Shown one piece after another: positions 1 through 8,094 of a stretch of DNA of 32,773 nt. Each line of letters opens with the position of its first letter. The stretch's first letter is position 1. The notes below the pieces were generated by a model. It worked only from the letters and a program-made list of their open reading frames with translations, was not told the origin of the DNA and searched no databases. The DNA comes from Clostridium guangxiense (GTDB taxonomy: Bacteria > Bacillota > Clostridia > Clostridiales > Clostridiaceae), in the NCBI RefSeq assembly GCF_021043395.1, contig NZ_JAJNKE010000042.1, positions 1 through 32,773 of the forward strand. Direction: 5' to 3'. The position numbers and the translations under genes are program-made.

Positions 1-136
1 TAATTATAACTTATCTAGGCTATTTTTCATACATTCTTATATGATCATTTTCCTACAATCTTATGTTAGCATTTATATAGGTAGAGCCTGGTCTATAGAA
101 ACAGGAATTGAAATTGATGTAAAGGAGTAGATGTGC

Positions 137-682
137 ATGGAAAATTTAACGTATGAGGAAGCTGTAAAAATAGGTGTTCGTGAAGGCATAAAGTATATAA
201 AAGAACAGGAGTATTATAAGACTACAAAGAGATATGACAGGCGATTACGGAATACTAGATTGTTGCTTAAACATTATCGTGACCTTAAGGTGCATGATAG
301 GCTTGCAGATAGCTCCAGTGATAAAATCTACGAGGAGAATGCAATAGATATCTTAGATGATGTTGAGGCAATAGATGATGATGAGCAGTATGTGCAGGCC
401 ATAAGCAGAACTAAAAAAAGAACGGCTGTGATAATAGGTCACATGAATAAAGTTTTGAAATACTACGAGAGCATATGTAAAAATGAAGGGCCACAAAATG
501 AAAGAAGGTATAGGATAATCAAATATCTGTATATAGATCCTGTGGAAGATAATAAGAATCTAATCTATGAACAGGCAGCAGAGTATTTTAATCTTAATGT
601 AAAGACAGTGGGGAGAGATGTGCGACTAGCCATAGAAGACTTATCAATTTTATTTTTTGGTATTGATGGCTTAAAACTATAG
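137..682 (+). CDS. ArpU-family phage late transcription regulator
   Basis: This is a 181-aa protein resembling the ArpU/RinA-type regulators that switch on packaging, structural and lysis genes in Gram-positive prophages. The N-terminal half is charged and helical (many Lys/Arg/Asp/Glu). The C-terminal 60 residues look like a sigma-70 region 4-type helix-turn-helix, with a segment YEQAAEYFNLNVKTVGRDV that fits a helix-turn-helix recognition unit. The start at 137 is preferred over ATG 131 because GGAG at 124-127 is then 9 bases away instead of 3. The position directly upstream of a terminator and then the terminase genes is where this regulator class normally sits, and the palindromes at 918-929 and 1034-1045 are candidate targets. 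Family assignment is by pattern and context, not by search. Confidence 0.75.
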   Translation: MENLTYEEAVKIGVREGIKYIKEQEYYKTTKRYDRRLRNTRLLLKHYRDLKVHDRLADSSSDKIYEENAIDILDDVEAIDDDEQYVQAISRTKKRTAVIIGHMNKVLKYYESICKNEGPQNERRYRIIKYLYIDPVEDNKNLIYEQAAEYFNLNVKTVGRDVRLAIEDLSILFFGIDGLKL

Positions 683-825
683 AAAAATGTCCTTGATAAA
701 AATATGAAAAGCCAATGATATAGCCAAAGTACACTGAAAATGGCTTAAAAAATGTTAGTTTTTTATGGGATTGACGTACTTTTTATAATATGAGAAAATG
801 ATAAAAACGAAAATTGTAGATGATT

Positions 826-855
826 AAAAGCACTTGAGTAAGTTCAGGTGCTTTT
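826..855 (+). terminator. Rho-independent terminator before the late operon
   Basis: AAAAGCACTTGA (826-837) pairs with TCAGGTGCTTTT (844-855) through 12 positions with one G-T pair, loop GTAAGT, followed by more T. It separates the ArpU gene from the terminase operon, so the late genes need their own promoter. The 143 bases between 683 and 825 hold no gene that I can support; a TTGACG at 771-776 has only a poor -10 (GAAAAT at 794-799). Confidence 0.8.
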
Positions 856-917
856 TGTTGCATAAAGCATGAATAAATAGCGCATAAAGACTAAAAAGAT
901 GTATAAATATAATAAAA

Positions 918-929
918 TTTATGCATAAA
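918..929. promoter_or_regulatory. Palindrome TTTATGCATAAA, candidate operator
   Basis: This is a perfect 12-bp palindrome in the non-coding stretch upstream of the small terminase. Its 10-bp core TTATGCATAA recurs exactly at 1035-1044, centre to centre 116 bp away, about eleven helical turns. Related half sites GCATAA lie near 861-866 and 890-895. It may bind the ArpU-type activator or the small terminase. This is inferred from position and repetition only. Confidence 0.45.
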
Positions 930-1014
930 ACTAAACTCAAGAATATATGTATGCTTAAGAATGGCTTAACCATGCTATTTATACGCGATTAATATGATTG
1001 CGTGAAATCTACGT

Positions 1015-1045
1015 TTGACGAAATTAGACTTCGATTATGCATAAT
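1015..1045 (+). promoter_or_regulatory. Candidate late promoter overlapping a second palindrome
   Basis: TTGACG (1015-1020) is followed after 19 bases by CATAAT (1040-1045). The -10 is embedded in the perfect palindrome ATTATGCATAAT (1034-1045). The long spacer is typical of promoters that need an activator. Transcripts would begin about 35 bases before the terS start. The rest of 856-1085 shows no coding potential. Confidence 0.45.
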
Positions 1046-1085
1046 GAAAATTACACAGATTATAACTAGAAAGTGAGGTGGCATT

Positions 1086-1604
1086 ATGGCCAAGTTAACT
1101 GATAAGCAAAAGCTGTTTTGTGATGAGTATTTAATTGACCTTAATGTCACACAGGCAGCTATAAGAGCAGGCTATAGTAATTCATACGCCAGGAATCACA
1201 GTTATGAATTACTTGAAAAGCCGGCAATAAAAGACTATATAGATAAGGCAATGGCAGAAAGGTCAAAGCGCACAGGAATAAATCAAGATAGGGTTATACG
1301 AGAATTAGCCCGTATAGCATTTGTAAAGCCAAGTGATGTAATTAACGTCAATAATGCAACAGTAAAAAAGAAAGTATCTGATGATGATCTTGCTACTATA
1401 CAGTCAGTTAAAATTAAAACAGTTCCAACAGCATATGGTAAAGGCGTTGAAAGAGAAATAAAACTTGCTGATAAAATGAAAGCCCTAGAGCTATTAGGAA
1501 AGCACCTTGGCATGTTCACGGATAAAGTCGATTTGAATGTTGAGAAGTCAGAGAAATTTGCGGATATAGTAAATCAGATAGGCGGTAAAGGCCTTGACGA
1601 ATGA
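1086..1604 (+). CDS. terS: Terminase small subunit
   Basis: This 172-aa protein of the Terminase_2 family recognises phage DNA and delivers it to the large subunit. The N-terminal motif LTDKQKLFCDEYLIDLN, then TQAAIRAGYS, is the classical DNA-binding helix-turn-helix of this family, followed by a central helical region and a charged C-terminus. The ribosome binding site GAGGTGG lies just upstream. The gene overlaps the large subunit start by 11 bases, so the two are translationally coupled. There is no HNH gene nearby, which fits a headful (pac) packaging phage more than a cos phage, but that is inference. Confidence 0.93.
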   Translation: MAKLTDKQKLFCDEYLIDLNVTQAAIRAGYSNSYARNHSYELLEKPAIKDYIDKAMAERSKRTGINQDRVIRELARIAFVKPSDVINVNNATVKKKVSDDDLATIQSVKIKTVPTAYGKGVEREIKLADKMKALELLGKHLGMFTDKVDLNVEKSEKFADIVNQIGGKGLDE

Positions 1605-2940
1605 ATTTCCTTTATCCCAAAAATATATTGACTTTATCAATACAACCGAGAATGTGGATGCTGATTTCTTAGAGGGCACAACAGCAAGTGGAAAAACAAC
1701 TGTAGGTGCTGGTGTTAAGTTTATGCTCATGGTAAGTAAAAGCAAAAAGAAACTGCATGTAATTGCTTCCAGAACTACAGGTGTAGCAGAAAAGAATATC
1801 ATACAACAGGATAATGGAATACTTGATATACACCAAGGTAAAGCAAAGTATTATGGTAATGGTGATAAGGATTATAAAATACCACATATCAAGTTTGAGG
1901 ATAAAATAATATTTGTGCTAGGTTATGACAACAGGGATAAATGGGAGTTGGTATTAGGCTCTCAGTTTGGATGTGTGTATATTGATGAAATTAATACAGC
2001 AGATATAGACTTTGTAAGAGAAATCAGTACAAGAAATGATTACCTAATGGCAACACTTAACCCTGATGATCCTAACCTACCTGTGTATAAAGAGTTTATA
2101 AATCGCTCAAGACCATATAAAAAATATGCTGCTGATGTTCCAAAGGAAATAATGGAGCAGCTAAATGAGGAACCAGTACCGAAATGGCGGTATTGGTTTT
2201 TTACGTTTAGAGATAATTTAAGTTTAACTCAGGAAGATATTGAGAAGAAAATGAGATCAGCTCCTAAGGGAACAAAGCTCTATAAAAATAAAATTCAAGG
2301 TCTTAGAGGTAGGGCAACAGGGCTTATATTTAGCAATTTTGAGAGAAAGAACAATGTTATTACTAGAGAACGTGCTAAGAAAATGCGTTTTGTACAGTTC
2401 ACTGCTGGCTTAGATACATCATATTCACAGGAAAGCCCTGATACATTTGCATTTACTTTCATGGGTATTACGGCAAATAAAGAGCTTGTAATGCTAGATG
2501 AGGAAGTATACAGCAATAAGGATTTGAGCGTACCATTAGCACCGTCGGACATTGCACCTAAGTTTATCGATTTTTTGGAGAAGAATAGAAAAGACTGGGG
2601 CTTTGCAAGAGATGTCTTTGTTGATAGTGCAGACCAAGCTACAATAATGGAACTCAAAAAGTTAAAGCGAACTAGGCCAAACTTGTATAACATTGTTAAC
2701 AGCTATAAGAAATTTGGTATTATCGATAGAATACACACAATGCTTGGCTGGATCAATATAGAAGGAAAGATTTATTACTACGTTGTGAATACGTGTGTAA
2801 ATCATATAGCAGAATTAGAGATTTACTCATGGAAAGAAGATAAGTACGAGCCAGAAGACGCAAACGATCATACAATTAACTCTGGTCAGTATGCATGGAT
2901 ACCATTCAGAAAGATGATTGGAGACTATAAGGAGGTGTGA
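1594..2940 (+). CDS. terL: Terminase large subunit (PBSX type)
   Basis: This is the 448-aa packaging motor: an ATPase that translocates DNA into the prohead, joined to an RNase H-like nuclease. Walker A is seen as EGTTASGKTT (residues 27-36), and Walker B as VYIDEI near residue 130. The nuclease half begins near residue 270 with FTAGLDTSYS and continues with FVDSADQA near residue 342 and a late Asp in NDHTINSGQ. The TTG start at 1594 keeps the typical N-terminus and has AAAGG upstream; ATG 1601 is in another frame. Length is normal for PBSX-type large subunits. Confidence 0.95.
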   Translation: MTNEFPLSQKYIDFINTTENVDADFLEGTTASGKTTVGAGVKFMLMVSKSKKKLHVIASRTTGVAEKNIIQQDNGILDIHQGKAKYYGNGDKDYKIPHIKFEDKIIFVLGYDNRDKWELVLGSQFGCVYIDEINTADIDFVREISTRNDYLMATLNPDDPNLPVYKEFINRSRPYKKYAADVPKEIMEQLNEEPVPKWRYWFFTFRDNLSLTQEDIEKKMRSAPKGTKLYKNKIQGLRGRATGLIFSNFERKNNVITRERAKKMRFVQFTAGLDTSYSQESPDTFAFTFMGITANKELVMLDEEVYSNKDLSVPLAPSDIAPKFIDFLEKNRKDWGFARDVFVDSADQATIMELKKLKRTRPNLYNIVNSYKKFGIIDRIHTMLGWINIEGKIYYYVVNTCVNHIAELEIYSWKEDKYEPEDANDHTINSGQYAWIPFRKMIGDYKEV

Positions 2941-2941
2941 C

Positions 2942-4453
2942 ATGGGGCTATTAGGAGGTATAAAGAATATGCTAACAAAAGCAGCTATTAAGTATTTAAA
3001 TATATATCCGGCACAGGATAAAGTTATAACGATAAAGGAACCCTTAAGCTTTCAAGGAAATGTGCTTAAAAATAGAATTTGGTACAGAGGAGATCCGTCA
3101 GAACTGGATCAATTTTTTAAACAGTCAGCACAGGATCTTGTAAGTCAATCAAGATTTTGGGCAGCAGTTCCAAGTGAAAATCTTAATATACGTAAAATAC
3201 ACAGCGGATTGCCAGCAATGATAGTTGAAAGACTTTCGGATATTGTGACAGAGGACATTGAGAATATAGATTTACAAGAGCAGCAGCTTAATGATTTATG
3301 GACAGAAATAAGCCAGGATAATAATTTTACTAAGCTTGTAGGTGAATCTATAGTTGAAACGCTTGTTACTGGTGATGGAGCTTTTAAAGTATCCATTGAT
3401 ACAGACATATCACCATATCCTATAATTGAGTTTTATGGTGGTGAAAATGTTGATTATACTGTTAAACGTGGCAGGGTTCAAGAAGTTCTATTCTATGTGT
3501 CCTACACTGTGAACAATAAGGATTATAGTCTTCAGGAGACATATGGAAAGGGGTATATAAAATATAAACTTTTTGGGTCGGATGGAGCAGAAGTACCACT
3601 TAATACCATACCTGATACAGCGGATTTAAAGGATATAACCTTTGATGGTAATTTCATGATGGCTGTGCCTTTGATGTTCTTTAAGAGCCAGAAGTTTGAC
3701 AATAGAGGTAAGAGTATATTTGATAGTAAGTCAGATAGCTTCGACGCACTGGATGAAGTAATAAGTCAATGGATTGATGCAATTAGAGATGGAAGAGTGG
3801 TCAAATATATACCTGAGGATTTAATACCTAAAAACCCTGATACTGGTGAGTTATTAAAACCTAATAGTTTTGATAATAAATTTGTAAAAATAGGTTCAAG
3901 CCTTGCTGAGGATGCTAAAAACCAAATAGATATGAAACAGGCTGCAATAAACTATGAAGCTTATGTAAATAGTTATAGTAGTGCATTAGATGTGTGTTTA
4001 CAAGGAATTATTTCTCCAGCAACATTAGGAATTGATTTAAAGAAAACAGATAATGCAGAAGCACAAAGGGAAAAGGAAAAGACAACTTTGTATACACGGT
4101 CAAAATTAATTGATGCATTACAAAAAATATTACCTCGATTAATAGAGATAGTGCTTCAAGTTAATGATCTTGTTCATGAAACAGTTCCTAAAGAATATAA
4201 GGCTACAATTAATTTTGGTGAATACGCAAGTCCTTCATTTGATACCATAGTTGATACTGTAGGAAAAGCTAAGAATTATGGAATAATGAGTGTTGAACAA
4301 TCTATTGAGGAAATGTATGGAGAAGATTGGACAGATGAAGAGAAAGCTTTGGAAGTTCAAAGGATTAAGGAGCAGTCTGGAATAATGACAGTTGATGAAC
4401 CAGCTACAAATACAGATGTTACACCAGATGAAACTTTGCAAAATGGTGAATAG
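2942..4453 (+). CDS. Portal protein (SPP1 gp6-like)
   Basis: This 503-aa protein forms the dodecameric ring at one capsid vertex through which DNA enters and leaves. The order terminase-portal-minor head and the text of the protein (SRFWAAVP, a long mixed alpha/beta middle, SGIMTVDEP and an acidic C-terminal tail) fit the Phage_prot_Gp6/SPP1 portal group. An in-frame TTG at 2918 would add eight residues, but ATG 2942 has a strong GGAGGTG at 2931-2937 and is chosen. It starts one base after the terminase stop. Confidence 0.9.
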   Translation: MGLLGGIKNMLTKAAIKYLNIYPAQDKVITIKEPLSFQGNVLKNRIWYRGDPSELDQFFKQSAQDLVSQSRFWAAVPSENLNIRKIHSGLPAMIVERLSDIVTEDIENIDLQEQQLNDLWTEISQDNNFTKLVGESIVETLVTGDGAFKVSIDTDISPYPIIEFYGGENVDYTVKRGRVQEVLFYVSYTVNNKDYSLQETYGKGYIKYKLFGSDGAEVPLNTIPDTADLKDITFDGNFMMAVPLMFFKSQKFDNRGKSIFDSKSDSFDALDEVISQWIDAIRDGRVVKYIPEDLIPKNPDTGELLKPNSFDNKFVKIGSSLAEDAKNQIDMKQAAINYEAYVNSYSSALDVCLQGIISPATLGIDLKKTDNAEAQREKEKTTLYTRSKLIDALQKILPRLIEIVLQVNDLVHETVPKEYKATINFGEYASPSFDTIVDTVGKAKNYGIMSVEQSIEEMYGEDWTDEEKALEVQRIKEQSGIMTVDEPATNTDVTPDETLQNGE

Positions 4454-4455
4454 TC

Positions 4456-6054
4456 ATGAAAGATTATGATTTAAAGGAAATATTCACACAGATAGAGCTT
4501 GAGCTTATAAAGTCCATGAAGCGCGCTTTTGCATTTCATAAAAGAGAAGAAGAAAAGGAAGGATTTAAGTGGGAGCAGTGGCAGAGTACAAAGCTTAGAA
4601 ATTTAGAAAAGTTTAGGAGAGATAATCAAAAAATAATTGACAAGTTTGGTGATCCAATTGAAGAAGCAATAAAAAATACTCTTAATGAAAACTTTAATGC
4701 CGGGCAGAATAGAGTGTTAAAAATAATAAATAGGATTAGGAATATATTAAAAAAGAGTAATAAGAAAGAAGCTTCTTTTAACTTTCCTGAAAATATTGAG
4801 CCTAAAACTCCAATTCAAAAGCTCTTTAGGAGAATATTCAAAACAGGACCTAAGGAAACAGGATTCTTCGGGGTTAATGAAAAAAAGCTCAAATCCTTAA
4901 TTGATGCCACTACTAATGATTTAAAGAATGGTCGGACAGCTATGCTTAGAATGTCCGACGATGTATACAGGCAGACAATATTTAAAAGCCATATGTTTTT
5001 ACAGAGTGGTGCAAAAACAATATATCAAGCTGTAGACATGGCAACAAAGGACTTTTTAGATAAAGGTATTAACTGTATCGTGTATAAGGATGGCAAAAGA
5101 GTTAATATTGCTTCGTATGCAGAAATGGCTCTAAGAACAGCTTCTCAGCGTGCAACATTTATGGGAGAAGGACAAAAACGGGATGAGTGGGACATACATT
5201 TAGTTGTTGTTTCAGCTCACGCGAATACTTGTAAGCTTTGTTTACCATGGCAAGGAAAAGTACTTATAGATGATGTATACAGCCACCCAAGCCAAGAATA
5301 TACCCAGGAATATAGCAAGAAATATAAATTGCTTAGCGAGGCCATGAAAGCAGGATTATTACATCCAAACTGTAGGCATACACTTAGCACTTACTTTGAA
5401 GGTATAACTCAACTTCCTAAAGTACCAGACGAAGACACAATAAATACTAATTATGCAGCAGAGCAAAAACAAAGATACCTGGAAAGACAGATTAGGAAAT
5501 GGAAAAGAGTTGAAGCCGGTTCTGTAGATGCTGAAAATGTAAGTAAGGCAGAAGATAAGGTTAAACAGTATGAAAATATGTTACAGCAACATTTAAGTGA
5601 TAATCCACAACTTAGAAGGAATAACTGGAGAGAAAGTAATCCAGGAATAAGCGATAAGGATATAGAAGCACATAAACAAGAGTTGAAAGACAATGCCGAA
5701 AATGCTAAGATAAAAGAAATAAAAGATTTTATTAAATCAGGGAAACAACCTTTAAATATCGAATTAGGTAAGCAGGGTAAACATATTATTGGGAATAACA
5801 ACTATATTGAAGGTAGAAGCTATTTAACTATTTCTATGGAAGAAGCGCAAGAGCTTATAAATAAGTATGCTGGTACTGGAAGACCAAATTTAAACTTAAA
5901 AGGCGAGTGGAACAATAAGGAACTGATAATGGCCAACAAAAATATAGGAGTAAGTATTAATAATAAGACAGGAGAAAAGACAGTTACCAATAAATTTATT
6001 ATACATTACTCTAAGAATGGTACGCATATAGTGCCAACAGTAAAGAAGGAATAA
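4456..6054 (+). CDS. Minor capsid protein with C-terminal Ntox50-like toxin domain
   Basis: This is a 532-aa two-part protein. Residues 1 to about 330 match phage minor head proteins of the SPP1 gp7/Phage_min_cap2 group, including the CxxC-type motif NTCKLCLPWQGKV near residue 258 and HPNCRHTLSTYF near 303. A charged helical linker follows (about 345-430). The last 100 residues, from KQGKHIIGNNNY to IIHYSKNGTHIVP, carry the hallmarks of the polymorphic toxin type 50 domain: the KHI.G.NNY start, KYAGTG centre, and HYSKNG.HIVP end. Minor capsid proteins with variable C-terminal toxin-like domains are known in Gram-positive phages. Whether this one is a delivered effector or only structural is unknown. 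It starts 2 bases after the portal stop and is followed 1 base later by an Lsm-like gene. Confidence 0.82.
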   Translation: MKDYDLKEIFTQIELELIKSMKRAFAFHKREEEKEGFKWEQWQSTKLRNLEKFRRDNQKIIDKFGDPIEEAIKNTLNENFNAGQNRVLKIINRIRNILKKSNKKEASFNFPENIEPKTPIQKLFRRIFKTGPKETGFFGVNEKKLKSLIDATTNDLKNGRTAMLRMSDDVYRQTIFKSHMFLQSGAKTIYQAVDMATKDFLDKGINCIVYKDGKRVNIASYAEMALRTASQRATFMGEGQKRDEWDIHLVVVSAHANTCKLCLPWQGKVLIDDVYSHPSQEYTQEYSKKYKLLSEAMKAGLLHPNCRHTLSTYFEGITQLPKVPDEDTINTNYAAEQKQRYLERQIRKWKRVEAGSVDAENVSKAEDKVKQYENMLQQHLSDNPQLRRNNWRESNPGISDKDIEAHKQELKDNAENAKIKEIKDFIKSGKQPLNIELGKQGKHIIGNNNYIEGRSYLTISMEEAQELINKYAGTGRPNLNLKGEWNNKELIMANKNIGVSINNKTGEKTVTNKFIIHYSKNGTHIVPTVKKE

Positions 6055-6055
6055 T

Positions 6056-6247
6056 ATGAAACTATGGGAATATACAGGTAAAAGAATTAAAGTAACATGT
6101 ATAGATGGTAAAATAATAGAAGGCAACTGTGATTGTTATACACAGGCTTTAGATAATGAGCCTGAAATAGCAAGCATAAGCATAGACAAAGGTTCTTATG
6201 GAATTGAACTCTATGAAAATGAGATAAAGTCTATAGAAGTAATTTAA
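6056..6247 (+). CDS. Small Lsm/Sm-like protein
   Basis: This 63-aa protein has a pattern like the Sm1 strand set: GKRIKVTCIDGKIIEG, then a Tyr/Asn-containing turn (YTQALDNEPE) and a closing ENEIKSIEVI strand. Genes of this type commonly follow phage minor capsid genes. The start ATG 6056 has AAGGA at 6047-6051, and only one base separates it from the preceding stop, so it is tightly coupled to the Ntox50-bearing capsid gene. A role as partner or neutraliser of that domain is a guess from adjacency. An RNA-binding role would be the family-based alternative. Confidence 0.6.
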   Translation: MKLWEYTGKRIKVTCIDGKIIEGNCDCYTQALDNEPEIASISIDKGSYGIELYENEIKSIEVI

Positions 6248-6281
6248 AAGCACTTACTAAATGAAAATAGTAGGTGCTTTT
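6246..6281 (+). terminator. Terminator after the Lsm-like gene
   Basis: AAAAGCACTTACTA (6246-6259) pairs over 14 positions (one G-T) with TAGTAGGTGCTTTT (6268-6281), followed by TATT. It lies inside the structural block, so it must be partial, read through, or bypassed by antitermination. Confidence 0.8.
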
Positions 6282-6318
6282 ATTATGCCTAAAATTAAAT
6301 GCAAGTGAGGTGTGAATT

Positions 6319-6414
6319 TTGAATGATGATAAAGATTTAGTAAAAGCAATTGAAAGCATTAGAAACATTTTGTGGTGGATAGCACTGTGGCTGTTTCTCA
6401 TATGGTTAAATTAA
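6319..6414 (+). CDS. Small single-span membrane protein
   Basis: This is a 31-aa gene starting at TTG 6319, six bases after GAGGTG (6307-6312). The product has a charged amphipathic N-terminus (MNDDKDLVKAIESIRN) and a Trp/Leu-rich membrane span, ILWWIALWLFLIWLN, that reaches the C-terminus. It sits between two terminators, immediately upstream of the scaffold gene. I recognise no function; similar tiny Trp-rich proteins occur at this place in clostridial phages. Being so short, the call rests on the ribosome binding site and the coherent membrane span. Confidence 0.55.
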   Translation: MNDDKDLVKAIESIRNILWWIALWLFLIWLN

Positions 6415-6436
6415 AGTCTTAGAAATAGGGCTTTTT
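6414..6436 (+). terminator. Weak terminator-like hairpin
   Basis: AAGTCTT (6414-6420) pairs with AGGGCTT (6427-6433) with three G-T pairs, loop AGAAAT, followed by T5. The core CTTAGAAATAGG is identical to the core of the terminator at 15037-15062. Confidence 0.45.
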
Positions 6437-6495
6437 AATTTTGTCCTAAATAAGACAATAAACTGTTTAAATTTATATGAAAGGATTGATTATAA

Positions 6496-7083
6496 GTGAC
6501 AAAGGAACAATTTATTGCTCTTGGACTTACAGAAGAACAGGCAACAAAGGCAGCCGAAGAATCTAAAAAGGAGCTTGAAACTTATGTACCTAAAACCAAG
6601 TTTGATACTGTTTCAGAGGAGAATAAGAACCTCAAAGCTACTGTAAAGGAAAATGCAACTCAACTTGAAACCCTTAAAAATTCAACTGGAGACAATGAGA
6701 CACTTAAGAAACAGATTGAAACACTGCAAGATGAAAGTAAAAAGAAAGATGAAGCTTACAAGGATCTTCAATTAAGTAATGCTATTAAATTAGCTGTTGC
6801 TGGTAAAGTTCAAGATGAGGATATAGTTTCAGGGCTTATCGATAAATCAAAGCTTATTTTAGGTGATGATGGGAAAGTAACTGGACTTGATGAACAGCTT
6901 AAAGGTTTAAAAGAATCTAAAGCATTTTTGTTTAAGGAAGAAACACCAGCAAATAATAATGATCCAAAGCCAGGTTTTCATGTTGGTACTGATGGCAAAG
7001 GAACAGAACAACAGCAATCAAAGCCAACATCATTATTCGGAGCTGTAGCGGCACATTTTCAGCAAAATAATTTAACAAAATAG
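6496..7083 (+). CDS. Phage scaffolding protein (GP20-like)
   Basis: This is a 195-aa internal scaffold that guides assembly of the capsid and leaves before DNA packaging. It is highly charged and coiled-coil rich (about residues 20-95, ENKNLKATVKENATQLETLK and on), with a Gln/Asn-rich C-terminus (HFQQNNLTK). This is the usual composition of phage minor structural GP20-type scaffolds. It starts with GTG 6496 behind AAAGGA and precedes the major capsid gene by 13 bases, the standard order. Confidence 0.85.
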   Translation: MTKEQFIALGLTEEQATKAAEESKKELETYVPKTKFDTVSEENKNLKATVKENATQLETLKNSTGDNETLKKQIETLQDESKKKDEAYKDLQLSNAIKLAVAGKVQDEDIVSGLIDKSKLILGDDGKVTGLDEQLKGLKESKAFLFKEETPANNNDPKPGFHVGTDGKGTEQQQSKPTSLFGAVAAHFQQNNLTK

Positions 7084-7096
7084 GAGATGATAATTA

Positions 7097-8083
7097 ATGA
7101 TTACATTACTAGAAGCACAAAAACAATTACAAGATGATTTACAAATAGGTGTTATTGACGAATTTAGAAAGAATAACTTTTTACTTGATAACCTTACGTT
7201 TGATGATGTAGTTTCACCTACTGGGGGAGGCGCTACAATGACCTATAGTTATCTAAGACTTACTACTCAACCAACTGCTCAATTTAGAGCAATAAACAGC
7301 GAGTATACACCACAGGAAGTTACAAAAGACAAGTACTATGCAGACCTCAAAGTATTTGGCGGAAGTTTTCAGATTGATAGAATTATTGCTAATTTAGGTG
7401 GAGCAGCTAAAGAGGTAACTTTGCAAATGCAACAAAAGATTAAGGCAGCGCAGGCACTATTCAATGATACTGTTATCAACGGAGATAGTGGAACAGATGC
7501 AAACGCCTTTGATGGACTTGAAAAGGCACTTACGGGTAGTTCAACAGAAGACATTCCTACTGATGTTATAGACCTTTCAACATCTGCCGCAGTAGATGCA
7601 AACTATAAGTATTTCTTAGATGCACTTGATGAATTTTTAATGGGATTAGATGGACAGCCTACATTTATTGCTGGTAACGTAAAACTAATTGCCAAAATAA
7701 GAGCATGCGCAAGAAGAGCAGGAACTTACCAAACAACTAAAAATGATTTTGGTCAAAATGTTGAAAGCTATAACAATATTCCATTAGTTGATTTAGGAGC
7801 AAAATCTGGCAGTAATGACCCAGTAGTTTCAACACAAGCTGCAAAACTTGCCGATGGTACCACAGTAAATCCTAATGCAGGTCAAACTTCGCTCTATGCT
7901 GCAAGACTTGCAATGGATGGATTGCATGGAATAAGTATGGCAGGTCAACCACCAATTAAAACATGGCTTCCAGATTTCACAACTTCAGGAGCTGTAAAGA
8001 CTGGTGAGGTTGAAATGGTAGCAGCAATTGCACTTGAAGCTACAAAAGCAGCCGGAGTTATGAGAAAAATTAAAGTTCAATAG
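7097..8083 (+). CDS. Major capsid protein
   Basis: This is a 328-aa HK97-fold-type shell protein. The length, position right after the scaffold, and text (TLLEAQKQLQDDLQIGVIDEF at the start; a glycine-rich loop SPTGGGATMTYSY; YADLKVFGGSFQIDR; the closing GEVEMVAAIALEATKAAGVM) match capsid proteins of Firmicute siphoviruses. ATG 7097 has GGAG at 7083-7086 upstream. No N-terminal delta domain is visible, so a separate scaffold (6496-7083) does that work. Phage capsid proteins are a reported trigger for CmdTAC-type defence, and this prophage carries such a module downstream. Confidence 0.93.
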   Translation: MITLLEAQKQLQDDLQIGVIDEFRKNNFLLDNLTFDDVVSPTGGGATMTYSYLRLTTQPTAQFRAINSEYTPQEVTKDKYYADLKVFGGSFQIDRIIANLGGAAKEVTLQMQQKIKAAQALFNDTVINGDSGTDANAFDGLEKALTGSSTEDIPTDVIDLSTSAAVDANYKYFLDALDEFLMGLDGQPTFIAGNVKLIAKIRACARRAGTYQTTKNDFGQNVESYNNIPLVDLGAKSGSNDPVVSTQAAKLADGTTVNPNAGQTSLYAARLAMDGLHGISMAGQPPIKTWLPDFTTSGAVKTGEVEMVAAIALEATKAAGVMRKIKVQ

Positions 8084-8094
8084 GAGGGATTTTT

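Noticed and set aside
683-1085. Search for a tRNA, riboswitch or small gene upstream of terS
   Set aside because: No cloverleaf, no known riboswitch core and no open frame with a ribosome binding site; only a terminator, palindromes and a promoter are supported.
1548-1887. Minus-strand open frames opposite the terminase genes, and similar ones across the whole phage block
   Set aside because: They lie fully inside strong + strand genes, lack ribosome binding sites and known patterns, and are explained by A/T-rich codon use.
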